Translations under genes and position numbers: made by a program
Notes under the pieces: generated by a model
The model's database searches: none
The model's input: the letters and a program-made list of their open reading frames with translations, nothing else
Told to the model about the DNA's origin: nothing
NCBI RefSeq assembly: GCF_001936475.1
Contig: NZ_MSPQ01000019.1
Location: 1-57,578 of the forward strand
DNA from: Algoriphagus marinus
Lineage (GTDB): Bacteria; Bacteroidota; Bacteroidia; Cytophagales; Cyclobacteriaceae
DNA: 57,578 nucleotides
Direction of reading: 5' to 3'
Shown: piece by piece, positions 26,491 to 35,925 of the stretch
Layout: every line of letters starts with the position of its first letter
Numbering within the stretch: position 1 is the first letter of the stretch

Positions 26491-27165
26491 AATGGAGCTT
26501 ATTTAAAATATAAGTGAAGTAAGGGGTGTATAAAAAGCTACGCCAAGGCTTGTGTCTCCGCAATTCGAAAACCTAAAATCTCTGAAAAAAAGATCCCTTT
26601 TCCATCCTCCCGCACCAACATCCCTTTTCCAAATTGAAATCCTGCGCGGGAGTGGAAATCCTGTTTAATTCATTTACCCCAGGTTAAAACCTGGGGCTAC
26701 CAATAGGTCGCTCCTATGGAGCTTCTGAAAAACACAAGTAAGGGGTGTATAAAAAGCCTTCGCCAAGGCTTGTGTCTCCGCAATTCGAAAACCTAAAATC
26801 TCTGGAAAAAATGTCCTTTTCCATCCTCCCGCACCAACATCCCTTTTTCAAATTGAAATCCTGCGCGGGAGTGGAAATCCTGTTTAATTCATTTACCCCA
26901 GGTTAAAACCTGGGGCTACCAATAGGTCGCTCCTATGGAGCTTCTTAAAAATACAAATAAGGAGTGAATAAAAAGCCTTCACACAGGCTTGTGTCTCCGC
27001 AATTCGAAAACCTAAAATCTCTGGAAAAAAGGCCCCTTTCCATCCTCCCGCACCAACACCTCTTTTCCAAATTGAAATCCTGCGCGGGAGTGGAAATCCC
27101 GTTTAAATCATATACCCCAGGTTAAAACCTGGGGCTACCAATAGATCGCTCCTATGGAGCTTCTT
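26491..27165 (+). repeat. 219-bp tandem unit, array C (three copies)
   Basis: Anchors at 26603, 26822 and 27041, each 219 bases apart. Hairpins are preserved in every copy while spacer bases vary. Confidence 0.88.
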
Positions 27166-27169
27166 TAAA

Positions 27170-27676
27170 AGGTCAGCATCGGGGCAGGTTTTCAATTTCA
27201 AATCTTTTAAGGTCCTGAAGACTTTAAAAAATAGATTTGCCTACACAATCCTCCGTAACGTGCCCCCTATTAAAAATTGGGCGAAACCAGAATTCAGACG
27301 CAAATCCATCTCACATCACATGTCTTAAATCTAATATCACATATCTGACATCTCATATACGCCAGGTTAAAACCTGGGGCTACAAACAGAACGCTCCTAT
27401 GGAGCTTATTTAAAAGATCAACATTGGGGCAGGTTTTCAATTTTCAAATCTTCTAAAGTCCTGAAAACTTTAAAAAATAGATTTGCCTATACTAACATCA
27501 GTAACGAGAAAACCCCCTCATAAAAATTAGGCGAAACCAGAATCCGCAAATCCATCTTACATCACACGTCTTAAATCTCAAATCTCATGTCTTAAATCTC
27601 ACATCTCATATCTGACATCTTACATCTGACACCTGACATCTTACATCTGACACCTGACACCTGACATCCAACATCT
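27170..27676. repeat. GGGGCAGG-type repeats and ACATCTG heptad tract next to the Wzc gene
   Basis: Two copies of the block beginning GGGGCAGGTTTTCAATTT (about 27182 and 27426) are each followed by ATCTC/ATCTG words. The last tract (27540-27676) is a run of degenerate seven-base words of the ACATCTG/ACACCTG type. It ends immediately at the stop of the Wzc gene. Confidence 0.8.
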
Positions 27677-27677
27677 C

Positions 27678-30122
27678 TCATCTTCTTTTCAAAGCACGCT
27701 TCCACCAAGGCAATTGCACTTCCTCATGGTAGCCATAGCTATTGTTTCCATAGCCATAACCGTAGCCATAACCATAGCCATAACCGTAACCCTTGTCGAT
27801 ATGCACGTCATTGAGAACACCGTAGATCTTAGATACTCCTCCTTTTTCTACCAGGTTATTCAGAATCTGCGTATTCCCTTTCATGGAGTAGCCTTGTCTA
27901 AACACAAAGAAGTTGATATCCGAAAAAGCAAAGAGTTCCTTAGTCTCGGAAACCAAGCCCACAGGAGGACAGTCAAAAATAACTACATCATATTCGGCTT
28001 TAATCTCCCGAATGATTTGACCAAATTTATCCTGAAGCAATAATTCAGCGGGATTTGGAGGAATTGGACCTGAAAGGATTACATCGAAGTGATTATGACC
28101 GGATGACTTTACTACTTCTTTCCAGGAGGTATTTGAACTCAAACAGGTACTCATTCCCTTATCGTTGACCAAATTAAAGTCTTCCGCAATTTTAGGTTTT
28201 CTGAGGTCAAGTCCAATAAGAATGGTTTTCTTACCCATCAAAGCATAAACCGCCGCGACATTGATAGAAACAAAGGTTTTTCCCTCTCCGGAAATAGAGG
28301 ATGTGAATAGTATTGCCAGACTTTCCCGATTGGGACTGAGATATGACATATCCGCCCGCAGTGATCGGAAAGATTCCGTAACTGAGGATCTTGGGTTATT
28401 TAAAACCGGAATTCCATCCTCTGAGGTATTTCGACCAATCATACCTATCAAAGGCACCTTGATCTGATTCTCCAATTCCTTTGGATCCTCGATTTTAGTA
28501 TTCAAAAAGTCCTTTACAGTAATAAAACCTATAGGTAAGATCAGCCCCAAAATTAAACCAATCAGGAGATTTAAGCTACGCTTGGGTGCAACCGGCAATT
28601 GACCTGTTTTGGCATAGTCAAGAATAGAATTTTTAGGCATATTGGCTGCTTTAGTAATCTCAGCCTCAGCTTTTTTCTGTAGTAAATAAACATAGATATT
28701 CTCATTGATTGAGAATTGTCGCTGGAATCCTAAAAGCTTTCTTTCGGTTTCAGGAAGGGAATTCACATCCTGCTCAAGCATTTTGATCTGACTGTTTAGA
28801 TCTGCGAGAACATTTTCTGTATTTCGAATAGCAGAGTTTACATTCTCCTGTAATGCGTTTCTGGTGTTTTGAATTCGAGTGGCATTTTCTCTTACTGCAG
28901 GTGCCTGATCCGAAAAATTTGATTTAAGCCTGTTCTGATCTGCCTGAAGTGTACTGAGTGACTCTACCAGGGAATTCAAAAGTGGATCTGTTACTCCTAT
29001 TATAGAGGGTGCAACAAGCTCCATATTTTGATTATTTGCTAAGTAAGTCCGTAGGGTTTGATAGTACTTCAGATTGATTTCAGTCTGTCCTCTTTCTTTT
29101 TCCAATTCCTGCAATCGCTGAAAAATTACAGAACCCTCCTCAGAAAGGTTGAAAACCCTATTTTCGGTTCTATACTCCTGAAGCTTATTCTCAGAAAAGC
29201 GAAGTGAATCGGAGATACCGGCGAGCTGATCCTGAATAAACCGAATGGTACTTTCAGAGGCTCTATTTTTCTCTTTTAATTCCCTCTCAAGATACATCTC
29301 CATCATTTTATTGATGTAATTCTCCCCGAGTTTCCGAACCGGAGTCTCCAGACTTAAGGATAAGATCGATGCCTGTTTATTGATAGGAGCGACAGAGAGA
29401 TCAGTTTTAAACTTCAGCGCCAAAGATGGGGTGTCCACAAAATTAAAAAGAAGCACATCATCCGGAAGAGCAGATACCTGGTTCACGGTGAAAGCATAAT
29501 TCTCCCCTTCAATCAATTCCCCAAAGGAATAAATGGATTTTTTAAGTGTTACCTCATTTTCAGGAATTGTTTTGTAATAAGGGTCAGCAGGATTAAAAAT
29601 TCTAAAATCATCATTTAGAATTTCTATCTCAAAAGAATCTTCATTGAGGACTTCGATTCTGAACATCCCTCCTACCAACTGAGGCTGTTCCCAATCTACA
29701 GTCACCAATACCGGGGTATTTAAATAAATCTGAGAAGTCTTGAAAAAGCCTTCTGCAAAGTATTGTACATTTAAGTTAAGCTCACTGACAGATTCCTCGG
29801 CCAGGGAAAATGACTTAAGAATACCTATCTCATTTTCAATATTACTTTTGCCCTGCAGCATTCCCAATCCGCTGGATTCAAACAGATCAGTACCAAGGCT
29901 TGGCTTATCATCCACAACCAAGACTGTTGACTCCACCTTATAAATATTGGTAGCGTATTTATTAAAAATAAAAGCAGAAGCTATACCCAAAAACATGCAT
30001 GTTGCAATGATGGGCCAATACTGTAAATAATTAAACAATAGCACCTTCAAATCAATTTCATCCTCCTTTTGAGGCATAAATGGAGTTTGAGGGTTTGGTT
30101 GATTCGTGGAATTAGGGTACAT
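27678..30122 (-). CDS. Wzc-like polysaccharide co-polymerase/tyrosine autokinase, copy 1
   Basis: An 814-residue fused Wzz-plus-BY-kinase. The first helix is near residues 34-54, a long coiled periplasmic region spans about 60-510, and the second helix is near 515-535. The cytoplasmic kinase domain follows with Walker A SSISGEGKTFVSINVA, Walker A' GLDLRKPK and Walker B VIFDCPPVGLVSETKE. Such proteins control chain length and export through reversible tyrosine phosphorylation. The C-terminal tyrosine cluster is an unusually regular (GY)n tail (from about residue 778) encoded by near-identical 6-base repeats. It is followed by a basic end. The upstream Wza-like gene is six bases away, so they form an operon. 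No Wzb phosphatase is seen in the window. Confidence 0.93.
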   Translation of the reverse strand: MYPNSTNQPNPQTPFMPQKEDEIDLKVLLFNYLQYWPIIATCMFLGIASAFIFNKYATNIYKVESTVLVVDDKPSLGTDLFESSGLGMLQGKSNIENEIGILKSFSLAEESVSELNLNVQYFAEGFFKTSQIYLNTPVLVTVDWEQPQLVGGMFRIEVLNEDSFEIEILNDDFRIFNPADPYYKTIPENEVTLKKSIYSFGELIEGENYAFTVNQVSALPDDVLLFNFVDTPSLALKFKTDLSVAPINKQASILSLSLETPVRKLGENYINKMMEMYLERELKEKNRASESTIRFIQDQLAGISDSLRFSENKLQEYRTENRVFNLSEEGSVIFQRLQELEKERGQTEINLKYYQTLRTYLANNQNMELVAPSIIGVTDPLLNSLVESLSTLQADQNRLKSNFSDQAPAVRENATRIQNTRNALQENVNSAIRNTENVLADLNSQIKMLEQDVNSLPETERKLLGFQRQFSINENIYVYLLQKKAEAEITKAANMPKNSILDYAKTGQLPVAPKRSLNLLIGLILGLILPIGFITVKDFLNTKIEDPKELENQIKVPLIGMIGRNTSEDGIPVLNNPRSSVTESFRSLRADMSYLSPNRESLAILFTSSISGEGKTFVSINVAAVYALMGKKTILIGLDLRKPKIAEDFNLVNDKGMSTCLSSNTSWKEVVKSSGHNHFDVILSGPIPPNPAELLLQDKFGQIIREIKAEYDVVIFDCPPVGLVSETKELFAFSDINFFVFRQGYSMKGNTQILNNLVEKGGVSKIYGVLNDVHIDKGYGYGYGYGYGYGYGNNSYGYHEEVQLPWWKRALKRR

Positions 30123-30128
30123 AAATAA

Positions 30129-30959
30129 TTACTTCAATAAATTCAAGATCAATGCTAATGCTGTTACTGCTGAAATCACAAGGGAAATGGATTGGGCTGC
30201 ATTCTCACCGGCTCCGATTTCACGAACTTTCATCGGCTCAGCATAAATCTGGTCATTGGGCTGAATAAAATAAAAGGGAGATTCTATCATACCTCTATCC
30301 AAGAGGTCTATTTTATGTAATCTGGTACCTTCAGGATATTGTCTAATCAAAAGAATTTCATCTCTTTTGGCAACAGGAGTTAAATCTCCCGCATTTGCAA
30401 TGGCTTCAAAAATCGTCATTCTATCTTGCAGCACTACAAATTTACCCGGACGTCTGAATTCCCCTAAAGCTGAGTAGCGAATTCCTCCAAGCTTCACTTT
30501 GACATAAAGTTCAGACACAACCAATGTCCTGAGCTTTTTTTCAATTTCGATCCTGGCTTCATCAATGGTCTTATCTTTCACCTGCACCTCGCCTACAATA
30601 GGCAATCGAATATTCCCTTGATCATTGACTGTGTATCCTGTCATATAATAGATATCTCCTCCAGTTTGCCCAGCCACTTGCATTTGCTGATTGCCTCCAG
30701 GTATATTCTTGCTATTAAAACCTCCTTCAATCAGATCATCAATAGTTTGAACATTCACATCGATGATATCATTGTACTGAAGTTTATATTCAGGAATTTC
30801 ATAGGAAATCAACTGACCCTCAGAAATAGGGTCATTTCCTTCCAGATTCTGCAGATAAATAATCTTCTCATTTGAAACACAGCTAAAGGCAGTAATTGCA
30901 AAAAAAGCAATTGTAAGACCTTTCAGAAATTTCGGCATATAGGATTCTTTTTTAATCAT
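30129..30959 (-). CDS. Wza-like polysaccharide export lipoprotein, copy 1
   Basis: A 276-residue outer-membrane polysaccharide export protein. The start is ATG 30959 or, giving a cleaner lipoprotein signal, ATG 30938. The signal ends in the lipobox TAFSC. The Poly_export domain has YEIPEYKLQYNDIIDVNVQ, and SLBB-like segments are VNDQGNIRLPIVGEVQV and LGEFRRPGKFVV. A hydrophobic C-terminal stretch (SLVISAVTALALILNLL) is probably a membrane anchor. It forms the export channel and is paired with Wzc copy 1. Confidence 0.92.
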   Translation of the reverse strand: MIKKESYMPKFLKGLTIAFFAITAFSCVSNEKIIYLQNLEGNDPISEGQLISYEIPEYKLQYNDIIDVNVQTIDDLIEGGFNSKNIPGGNQQMQVAGQTGGDIYYMTGYTVNDQGNIRLPIVGEVQVKDKTIDEARIEIEKKLRTLVVSELYVKVKLGGIRYSALGEFRRPGKFVVLQDRMTIFEAIANAGDLTPVAKRDEILLIRQYPEGTRLHKIDLLDRGMIESPFYFIQPNDQIYAEPMKVREIGAGENAAQSISLVISAVTALALILNLLK

Positions 30960-31093
30960 TTAAGATCGCGAAGGTAACCAAATTAGGTTATTTGACTGAT
31001 CTTAAAATCGATAATTATCAATTTGATAACCACTTAGGCAATTTGTTTTGTACAAATTCAACCAAATTGGAATAAAACATCTTGTTTATTGCA

Positions 31094-31819
31094 CTAACTG
31101 ATTTTAGGGATTTTAGTCCTTGCGTTGGCTAAATCCTCTGCGGTATCGATCGCAATTGGCAGATGATCAGTCTCTACCATTCTGATTTTATACCCATTGT
31201 CCAATAATCGTAATTGCTCCAACATCTCGATTCGTTCCAAAGAACTTTTTTCAAGTTGAGTGAAAGCCAATAGCGCTTCCCTACGGTAAGCATATACTCC
31301 TATATGCTTCCAATAGTCAACAACAATCAGTCCATCCCTATTGTAAGGAATCATTGCTCTGGAGAAATAGAGCGCATTTCCTGCCTGATCTGTAACTACT
31401 TTTACGAAATTGGGGTTTTGGGCTTCTTCAGCAGAGATTCTACACATCAGAGTTGCCACTGCTACAGATTCATCCTGAAAAGCATGCACCAGGTCTGTTA
31501 ATGCCTTGGTATCCTGATTGGGTTCATCGCCCTGCACATTCACAATCAATTCCCCTTCAATCTCAGAAAGCGCCTCTGCGATACGATCCGAACCGCTTTC
31601 ATGCGCTTTTTGACTAAAAAAAACATTCCCACCCAATTCCTGGATTTGAGCCTGAATACTCTCATGGTCCGTCACCACCCAGACTTCATCAAAAACTCCC
31701 GTTGCCAGGGTGCTCAAGTAAGTACGTTGAATCACGGATTTCCCTCCCAGATCCTGAACCAATTTGGCGGGAAGTCTGGTCGATGCATATCGGGCCGGAA
31801 TCAAGGCGATTTTTTTCAT
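31094..31819 (-). CDS. kdsB: 3-deoxy-manno-octulosonate cytidylyltransferase (CMP-KDO synthetase)
   Basis: A 241-residue, full-length KdsB. The N-terminal nucleotide-binding motif is PARYASTRLPAKLVQDLGGK, NVQGDEPN lies near residues 94-101, and the YSRAMIPYNRDG-like segment (FSRAMIPYNRDG) and the HIGVYAYRREALLAF block follow. It activates KDO with CTP, a housekeeping step for lipid A-core, and could also feed a KDO-linked capsule. The gene sits alone between two Wza/Wzc pairs, which suggests a link to capsule anchoring, although this may be coincidence. Confidence 0.93.
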   Translation of the reverse strand: MKKIALIPARYASTRLPAKLVQDLGGKSVIQRTYLSTLATGVFDEVWVVTDHESIQAQIQELGGNVFFSQKAHESGSDRIAEALSEIEGELIVNVQGDEPNQDTKALTDLVHAFQDESVAVATLMCRISAEEAQNPNFVKVVTDQAGNALYFSRAMIPYNRDGLIVVDYWKHIGVYAYRREALLAFTQLEKSSLERIEMLEQLRLLDNGYKIRMVETDHLPIAIDTAEDLANARTKIPKIS

Positions 31820-31982
31820 TAAAAAGGAATGATTGTTTTTTACGTTTTCTGCTTTTATATCGGATATAGAAATGAGATTTCTCAGTCGCGCAATGAGTCA
31901 TTTTCACCGTTATTCACATCAGCTTCTTCGAAATGACTTACCTCGAAGATCGATCAAGGAACATCTGGCATCCCTTGAAAAA

Positions 31983-34442
31983 TCAGCGGGTTTTGAATAA
32001 CTTTTTGAGCTTCTGTCTAAAATTCAATGATTTCTTCTTCAGCTTTTTCTTTTTGGTATCCAGATCATCCCCATAATAATTGTACATATACTTGTTATTC
32101 TGAGAATACAGATAGGTATTTCCATAACCATAATTATAGCCTTCATAATGGTATCCTGAATTGATAATACCATTGAATACCCCATAGACATTTTTTACCT
32201 GCTTGTTGTTAAAAAGGTCATTAATCATCACCAGGTGATCCTTTACGGTATAATTCTGGCGAACTACATAGAGGTTGATGTCAAATAATCGCATCAAATC
32301 AATAGTCTCAGATACCAATCCCATTGGTGGAGTATCAAAAACAATCACATCAAATCTAGACTCCAAGTAGGTTAAAAACTCAGTCAATTTTGGAGTCTGA
32401 AGTAATTCCGCAGGATTTGGAGGGATGACACCCGAAGGCACATACCATAGGTTTTCATGATCAGTTGCTAAAACAATCTTTTCGGCCTCCACCTTACCAA
32501 TCAAATAAGTAGAAAGTCCTACCCGATCAGACTCTCCAAAATATGAAGCTAACTTAGGTCTTCTCAAATCCCCACCAACTACCACAGTTTTCTTCGAACC
32601 CAAAGCCATGGCAGATGCCAAATTCAGTGAAGTAAAGGTTTTGCCTTCACCTGAAACTGAAGAGGTAACGAGGATTTTTTTGGTATTCTTACCCGAAGCC
32701 AAATAAGTAATCGCAGAACGCAGGGACCTGAATGATTCCGCAACGGCAGATTTGGGATGCTGAAGCACCACCATATTGGTGTCCTTTTCGCTGTAACCAA
32801 CAATCCCCAGCTGGGGAATCATAAAATGTTTCTTGAGATCCCGCTGATCTTTGATGCTATCATCAAACATATCACGCAGGATTATAAAACCAAATGGAAG
32901 CAAAAAACCCAAAACAATTGCTAAACCGTAATTCTGCTGTTTTTTTGGAAATACCAGCGTCCCTCTTTTCGCATAATCCAGGATGGTATTATCCGATACA
33001 TTGGAAGCCCTGGCAATGCCTGCTTCCGCACGCTTTTCCAGCAAATAGGTAAATAGAGATTCCCTTAATTTAAATTCTCTAAAAATCCCTGTGTACTTAG
33101 ATTCAGATTCCGGCAAAGTCGAAAATTCAGCATCGTAAACCTCGATATCTGCCTGAATACTACGCTTCTTTTTCTCAGTATTTGAGATCAGATTCAAGAC
33201 GTTTTCAAAAAGGACATCCTGAATTTTCTCCATTTGAACATCAATCTTCAAAACCTCCGGATGATTTTCATTGACCGTAGCCAATAATCTTCTTCTATCC
33301 TGAGAAAGGGTTACCAAGGTTTGGATGGAGCCATTCAAAAGGGGGTCTGGAACACCAATAATAGAGGGGGCAATCACTTGGGAAAAATCCTTGCTCTTTT
33401 GCTCCATGTAATTCTTGATCTGATTGAAATAGTCCAGCTGATAGTCAATCTCAGCATTCATCTCATCCAGCGTATTCATCTTGCCCAGAATATTCGAAAA
33501 TTCTGCAGAGACATCGAGCAATTTATTCTCCACTTTGAAATCCTGAAGTTCCCGCTCCTTTTCCTGCAGGGAATCCTGTAAAAAGCCCAGTTGCTCCTCG
33601 ATAAAAGCCAGTGTATTCTCCTGAGTTCTATTCTTCTCCCGAAGATCATAACCAATATAAGCCTCCATCAGACTGTTGATGTAGTCTCTTCCTTTCTCCA
33701 CCACTTTGCTGGTCGTAGTCAGACGAAGTACCGAGCTGTATTCATTTTGAAGAGTTACCTCAATAGCTCTTGTATAAAAATCCTCCAGCGTCGCCGGATT
33801 TATCAGTTTAAAAACTATAGACTCATTGATTCTTGCGGGATTAACAAGGAATACCGTGAACTTGGATCTGCCTGTTTCGATCAGATCTCCAAAGGTGTAA
33901 GTTTTGTTAAATAAAGCATCATCTCCTGCTGCCATTGCGGAGTTAAAATCCATCATTCCGGATTCCTCCGGCAGAATTCGGAAATTGGTTTCCGATAAAA
34001 TAACCAATTCCAAAGGTACATCAGCCACCTGTGTATGTGACCAATCCACATCGATCCGAATCGGAGAGCGATCATAGAGTTCTATAGCCTTAATAGTGGT
34101 TTTGGCGTAGTATTCTACATCAAAATGCAGTTTTGACAAAGCTTCCTGAGCAAGGGCTTTGGACTTGATCCTAAGAATGTCATTTTCCAGATTGAGACCT
34201 GAGGAAAAAATATTGGATCTATCCAGAATTTTTGATTCCGGAGAAGTATTTGTCTTGATCAGCATGGAGCCGCTTACCTCATATTCATCCACGGTATAGC
34301 GGTGAAACATAAAGGTGGCAAAGACAAACAGAAAGATAAACACCACATACCAAGGCCAATAGCGAATGTATTTAGCTACTACATACCTAATCTCGAGTGC
34401 CTTCTCCTCATTATCTAACTGACTGAGATCTAATTTCTCCAT
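31983..34442 (-). CDS. Wzc-like polysaccharide co-polymerase/tyrosine autokinase, copy 2
   Basis: An 819-residue paralogue of copy 1 with the same order: helix near 34-52, coiled periplasmic region, second helix near 520-540, then Walker A TSSVSGEGKTFTSLNLA, Walker A' GGDLRRPK and Walker B VIVFDTPPMGLVSETID. The C-terminal tyrosine-rich tail is irregular (GYHYEGYNYGYGNTYLYS and YMYNYYGDD) rather than a GY repeat. It ends in a lysine-rich segment. It forms an operon with the Wza-like gene two bases upstream. Sequence divergence from copy 1 is large, so this is not a recent duplication. Confidence 0.93.
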   Translation of the reverse strand: MEKLDLSQLDNEEKALEIRYVVAKYIRYWPWYVVFIFLFVFATFMFHRYTVDEYEVSGSMLIKTNTSPESKILDRSNIFSSGLNLENDILRIKSKALAQEALSKLHFDVEYYAKTTIKAIELYDRSPIRIDVDWSHTQVADVPLELVILSETNFRILPEESGMMDFNSAMAAGDDALFNKTYTFGDLIETGRSKFTVFLVNPARINESIVFKLINPATLEDFYTRAIEVTLQNEYSSVLRLTTTSKVVEKGRDYINSLMEAYIGYDLREKNRTQENTLAFIEEQLGFLQDSLQEKERELQDFKVENKLLDVSAEFSNILGKMNTLDEMNAEIDYQLDYFNQIKNYMEQKSKDFSQVIAPSIIGVPDPLLNGSIQTLVTLSQDRRRLLATVNENHPEVLKIDVQMEKIQDVLFENVLNLISNTEKKKRSIQADIEVYDAEFSTLPESESKYTGIFREFKLRESLFTYLLEKRAEAGIARASNVSDNTILDYAKRGTLVFPKKQQNYGLAIVLGFLLPFGFIILRDMFDDSIKDQRDLKKHFMIPQLGIVGYSEKDTNMVVLQHPKSAVAESFRSLRSAITYLASGKNTKKILVTSSVSGEGKTFTSLNLASAMALGSKKTVVVGGDLRRPKLASYFGESDRVGLSTYLIGKVEAEKIVLATDHENLWYVPSGVIPPNPAELLQTPKLTEFLTYLESRFDVIVFDTPPMGLVSETIDLMRLFDINLYVVRQNYTVKDHLVMINDLFNNKQVKNVYGVFNGIINSGYHYEGYNYGYGNTYLYSQNNKYMYNYYGDDLDTKKKKLKKKSLNFRQKLKKLFKTR

Positions 34443-34444
34443 AG

Positions 34445-35275
34445 TTAATTCCCTGTGACCAAATTAATCATCAACAAAGTAGAAGCCAAAAGTCCTGCAA
34501 ACAAGGCCAAAGAAGCAGTTAAATTATCTGCTGTACCGATTTGTCTGATTTTCATAGGCTCCATATACAAGATATCATTAGGTTGGATAAAATAAAATGG
34601 ACTGGCCAAAAGAGCTCTGTCGTTTAAGTTGATCTGATGGATTTTACTTCCCCCATCATACTGTCTGATAATAAAGAGTTTGTTTTTCTTTCCTAAAAGT
34701 GTGGTCTCCCCGGAATTTGCCAAAGCATCAAAAATTGTTGCTCTATTCTTGAAAATAATCTTAACTCCCACTGAATTAAACTCACCCAAGGTAGTATATC
34801 GAATCCCAGCCATTCTAAGCTTAACATAGATTTCCTCTTTAAAAAATTTATTGATCTCTGTTTCCACCTTTACCTTAGCTTCTTCTTCAGTCAGTCCTGC
34901 GATCTTGATTTTTCCCAGCTTAGGGACTTCCACATTTCCCTCCTGATCAATACTATAGCCCCGAAAATAAAGAGGATCCGAACCTCCGCCGCCGCCTCCG
35001 CCTCCCATTCCCATTGCTCCCCCTGAACTTTGAGAATTCTGAAAGGAAAATGCTTCGATCAATTCAACATCTGATGAAGCGAAATCAATCTCCACTATAT
35101 CAAATGGCTGAAGTACGTATTGATAATCGACTGTGGCAAAGGGAATAAATTCATCCAGATCAATAGGTGTGTTGTCCGGAAGATTTTGAAGATAGGTGAT
35201 ACGCTTATTACTAATGCAACTTACTGACAACAAGATCATTAATACAAAATAAAGGGTTTTTCTCATACTTTTCAT
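34445..35275 (-). CDS. Wza-like polysaccharide export lipoprotein, copy 2
   Basis: A 276-residue paralogue of the lipoprotein at 30129. The signal peptide ends at the lipobox LSVSC; ATG 35275 or 35266 may be the start. The domain order is the same, with LQPFDIVEIDFAS, IDQEGNVEVPKLGKIKI, and LGEFNSVGVKIIF. It is odd in having a glycine-rich loop (GGAMGMGGGGGGGGSD) near residues 86-101, inside the mature domain. It is the first gene of the second Wza/Wzc unit and lies just after the mini-hairpin array. Confidence 0.92.
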   Translation of the reverse strand: MKSMRKTLYFVLMILLSVSCISNKRITYLQNLPDNTPIDLDEFIPFATVDYQYVLQPFDIVEIDFASSDVELIEAFSFQNSQSSGGAMGMGGGGGGGGSDPLYFRGYSIDQEGNVEVPKLGKIKIAGLTEEEAKVKVETEINKFFKEEIYVKLRMAGIRYTTLGEFNSVGVKIIFKNRATIFDALANSGETTLLGKKNKLFIIRQYDGGSKIHQINLNDRALLASPFYFIQPNDILYMEPMKIRQIGTADNLTASLALFAGLLASTLLMINLVTGN

Positions 35276-35291
35276 TAAGAAAAAAGATAGC

Positions 35292-35299
35292 CAAAGATA
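35292..35299 (-). promoter_or_regulatory. Candidate -7 element upstream of Wza copy 2
   Basis: The minus strand reads TATCTTTG, an exact TAnnTTTG match, 17 bases before ATG 35275. It lies between the gene and the mini-hairpin array. If used, the array would be upstream of, not within, the transcript. Confidence 0.4.
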
Positions 35300-35344
35300 G
35301 AAAATACTTTATTAAGCTTCTCTTTTATATGATTCTTTGAAATC

Positions 35345-35925
35345 GATCTTTAATGAAATGCTTATTTGCTGAAATAGGCTTCGCGAAATAGGCCTTCGGC
35401 GAAATACAACTTCAATGAAATACGCTGCGCGAAATACTGCTTCGCAGAAATAGGCCTTCGGCGAGATAAGCCTTCGGCAAGATATGCTGTGCGAAATAGA
35501 GCTTCGCAGAAATAGGCCTGCGGCGAAATACTACTTCAATGAAATACGCTGCGCGAAATATGCCTTCGGCGAGATAAGCCTTCGGCAAGATATGCTGTGC
35601 GAAATAGAGCTTTGCTGAAATACGCCTTGCGGCGAAATAAGTTTTCAACGAAATACGCTGCGCGAAATACTGCTTCGCAGAAATAGGCCTGCGGCGAAAT
35701 AGGCCTTCGGCAAGATATCCTGCGCGAAATAGAGCTTTGCTGAAATATGCCTGCGGCGAAATACAACTTCAATGAAATACGCTGCGCGAAATACTGCTTC
35801 GCAGAAATATGCCTTCGGCGAGATAAGCCTTCGGCAAGATATGCTGCGCGAAATAGAGCTTTGCTGAAATACGCCTTCGGCGAAATACAACTTCAATGAA
35901 ATACGCTGCGCGAAATATATTTCTA
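35345..35925. repeat. Array of about 16-bp mini-hairpin units
   Basis: About 36 units, each starting with GAAATA (or GAGATA/AAGATA) and followed by a small inverted core such as GCCTTCGGC, CTGCTTCGCAG or CGCTGCGCG. Units are mostly 16 bases, sometimes 14. They recur in a higher-order pattern of several units. Apparent proteins on the minus strand with repeated ISAKLYFAQ-like peptides are products of the repeat, not genes. Units carry no unique spacers, so this is not a CRISPR array. Confidence 0.9.

Noticed and set aside
24332..26563. Several short frames in the repeat field
   Set aside because: They coincide with repeated units on both strands and overlap each other. No family match or ribosome-binding context was visible.
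35412..35896. Overlapping minus-strand reading frames of about 80 codons with repeated LYFAQ/AYLAEG peptides
   Set aside because: They are translations of the 16-bp mini-hairpin array. Peptides repeat in step with the DNA unit and have no start or coding signature of their own.
35345..35925. CRISPR array
   Set aside because: Units are contiguous with no unique spacers of 30 or more bases, and no cas gene is present in the window.
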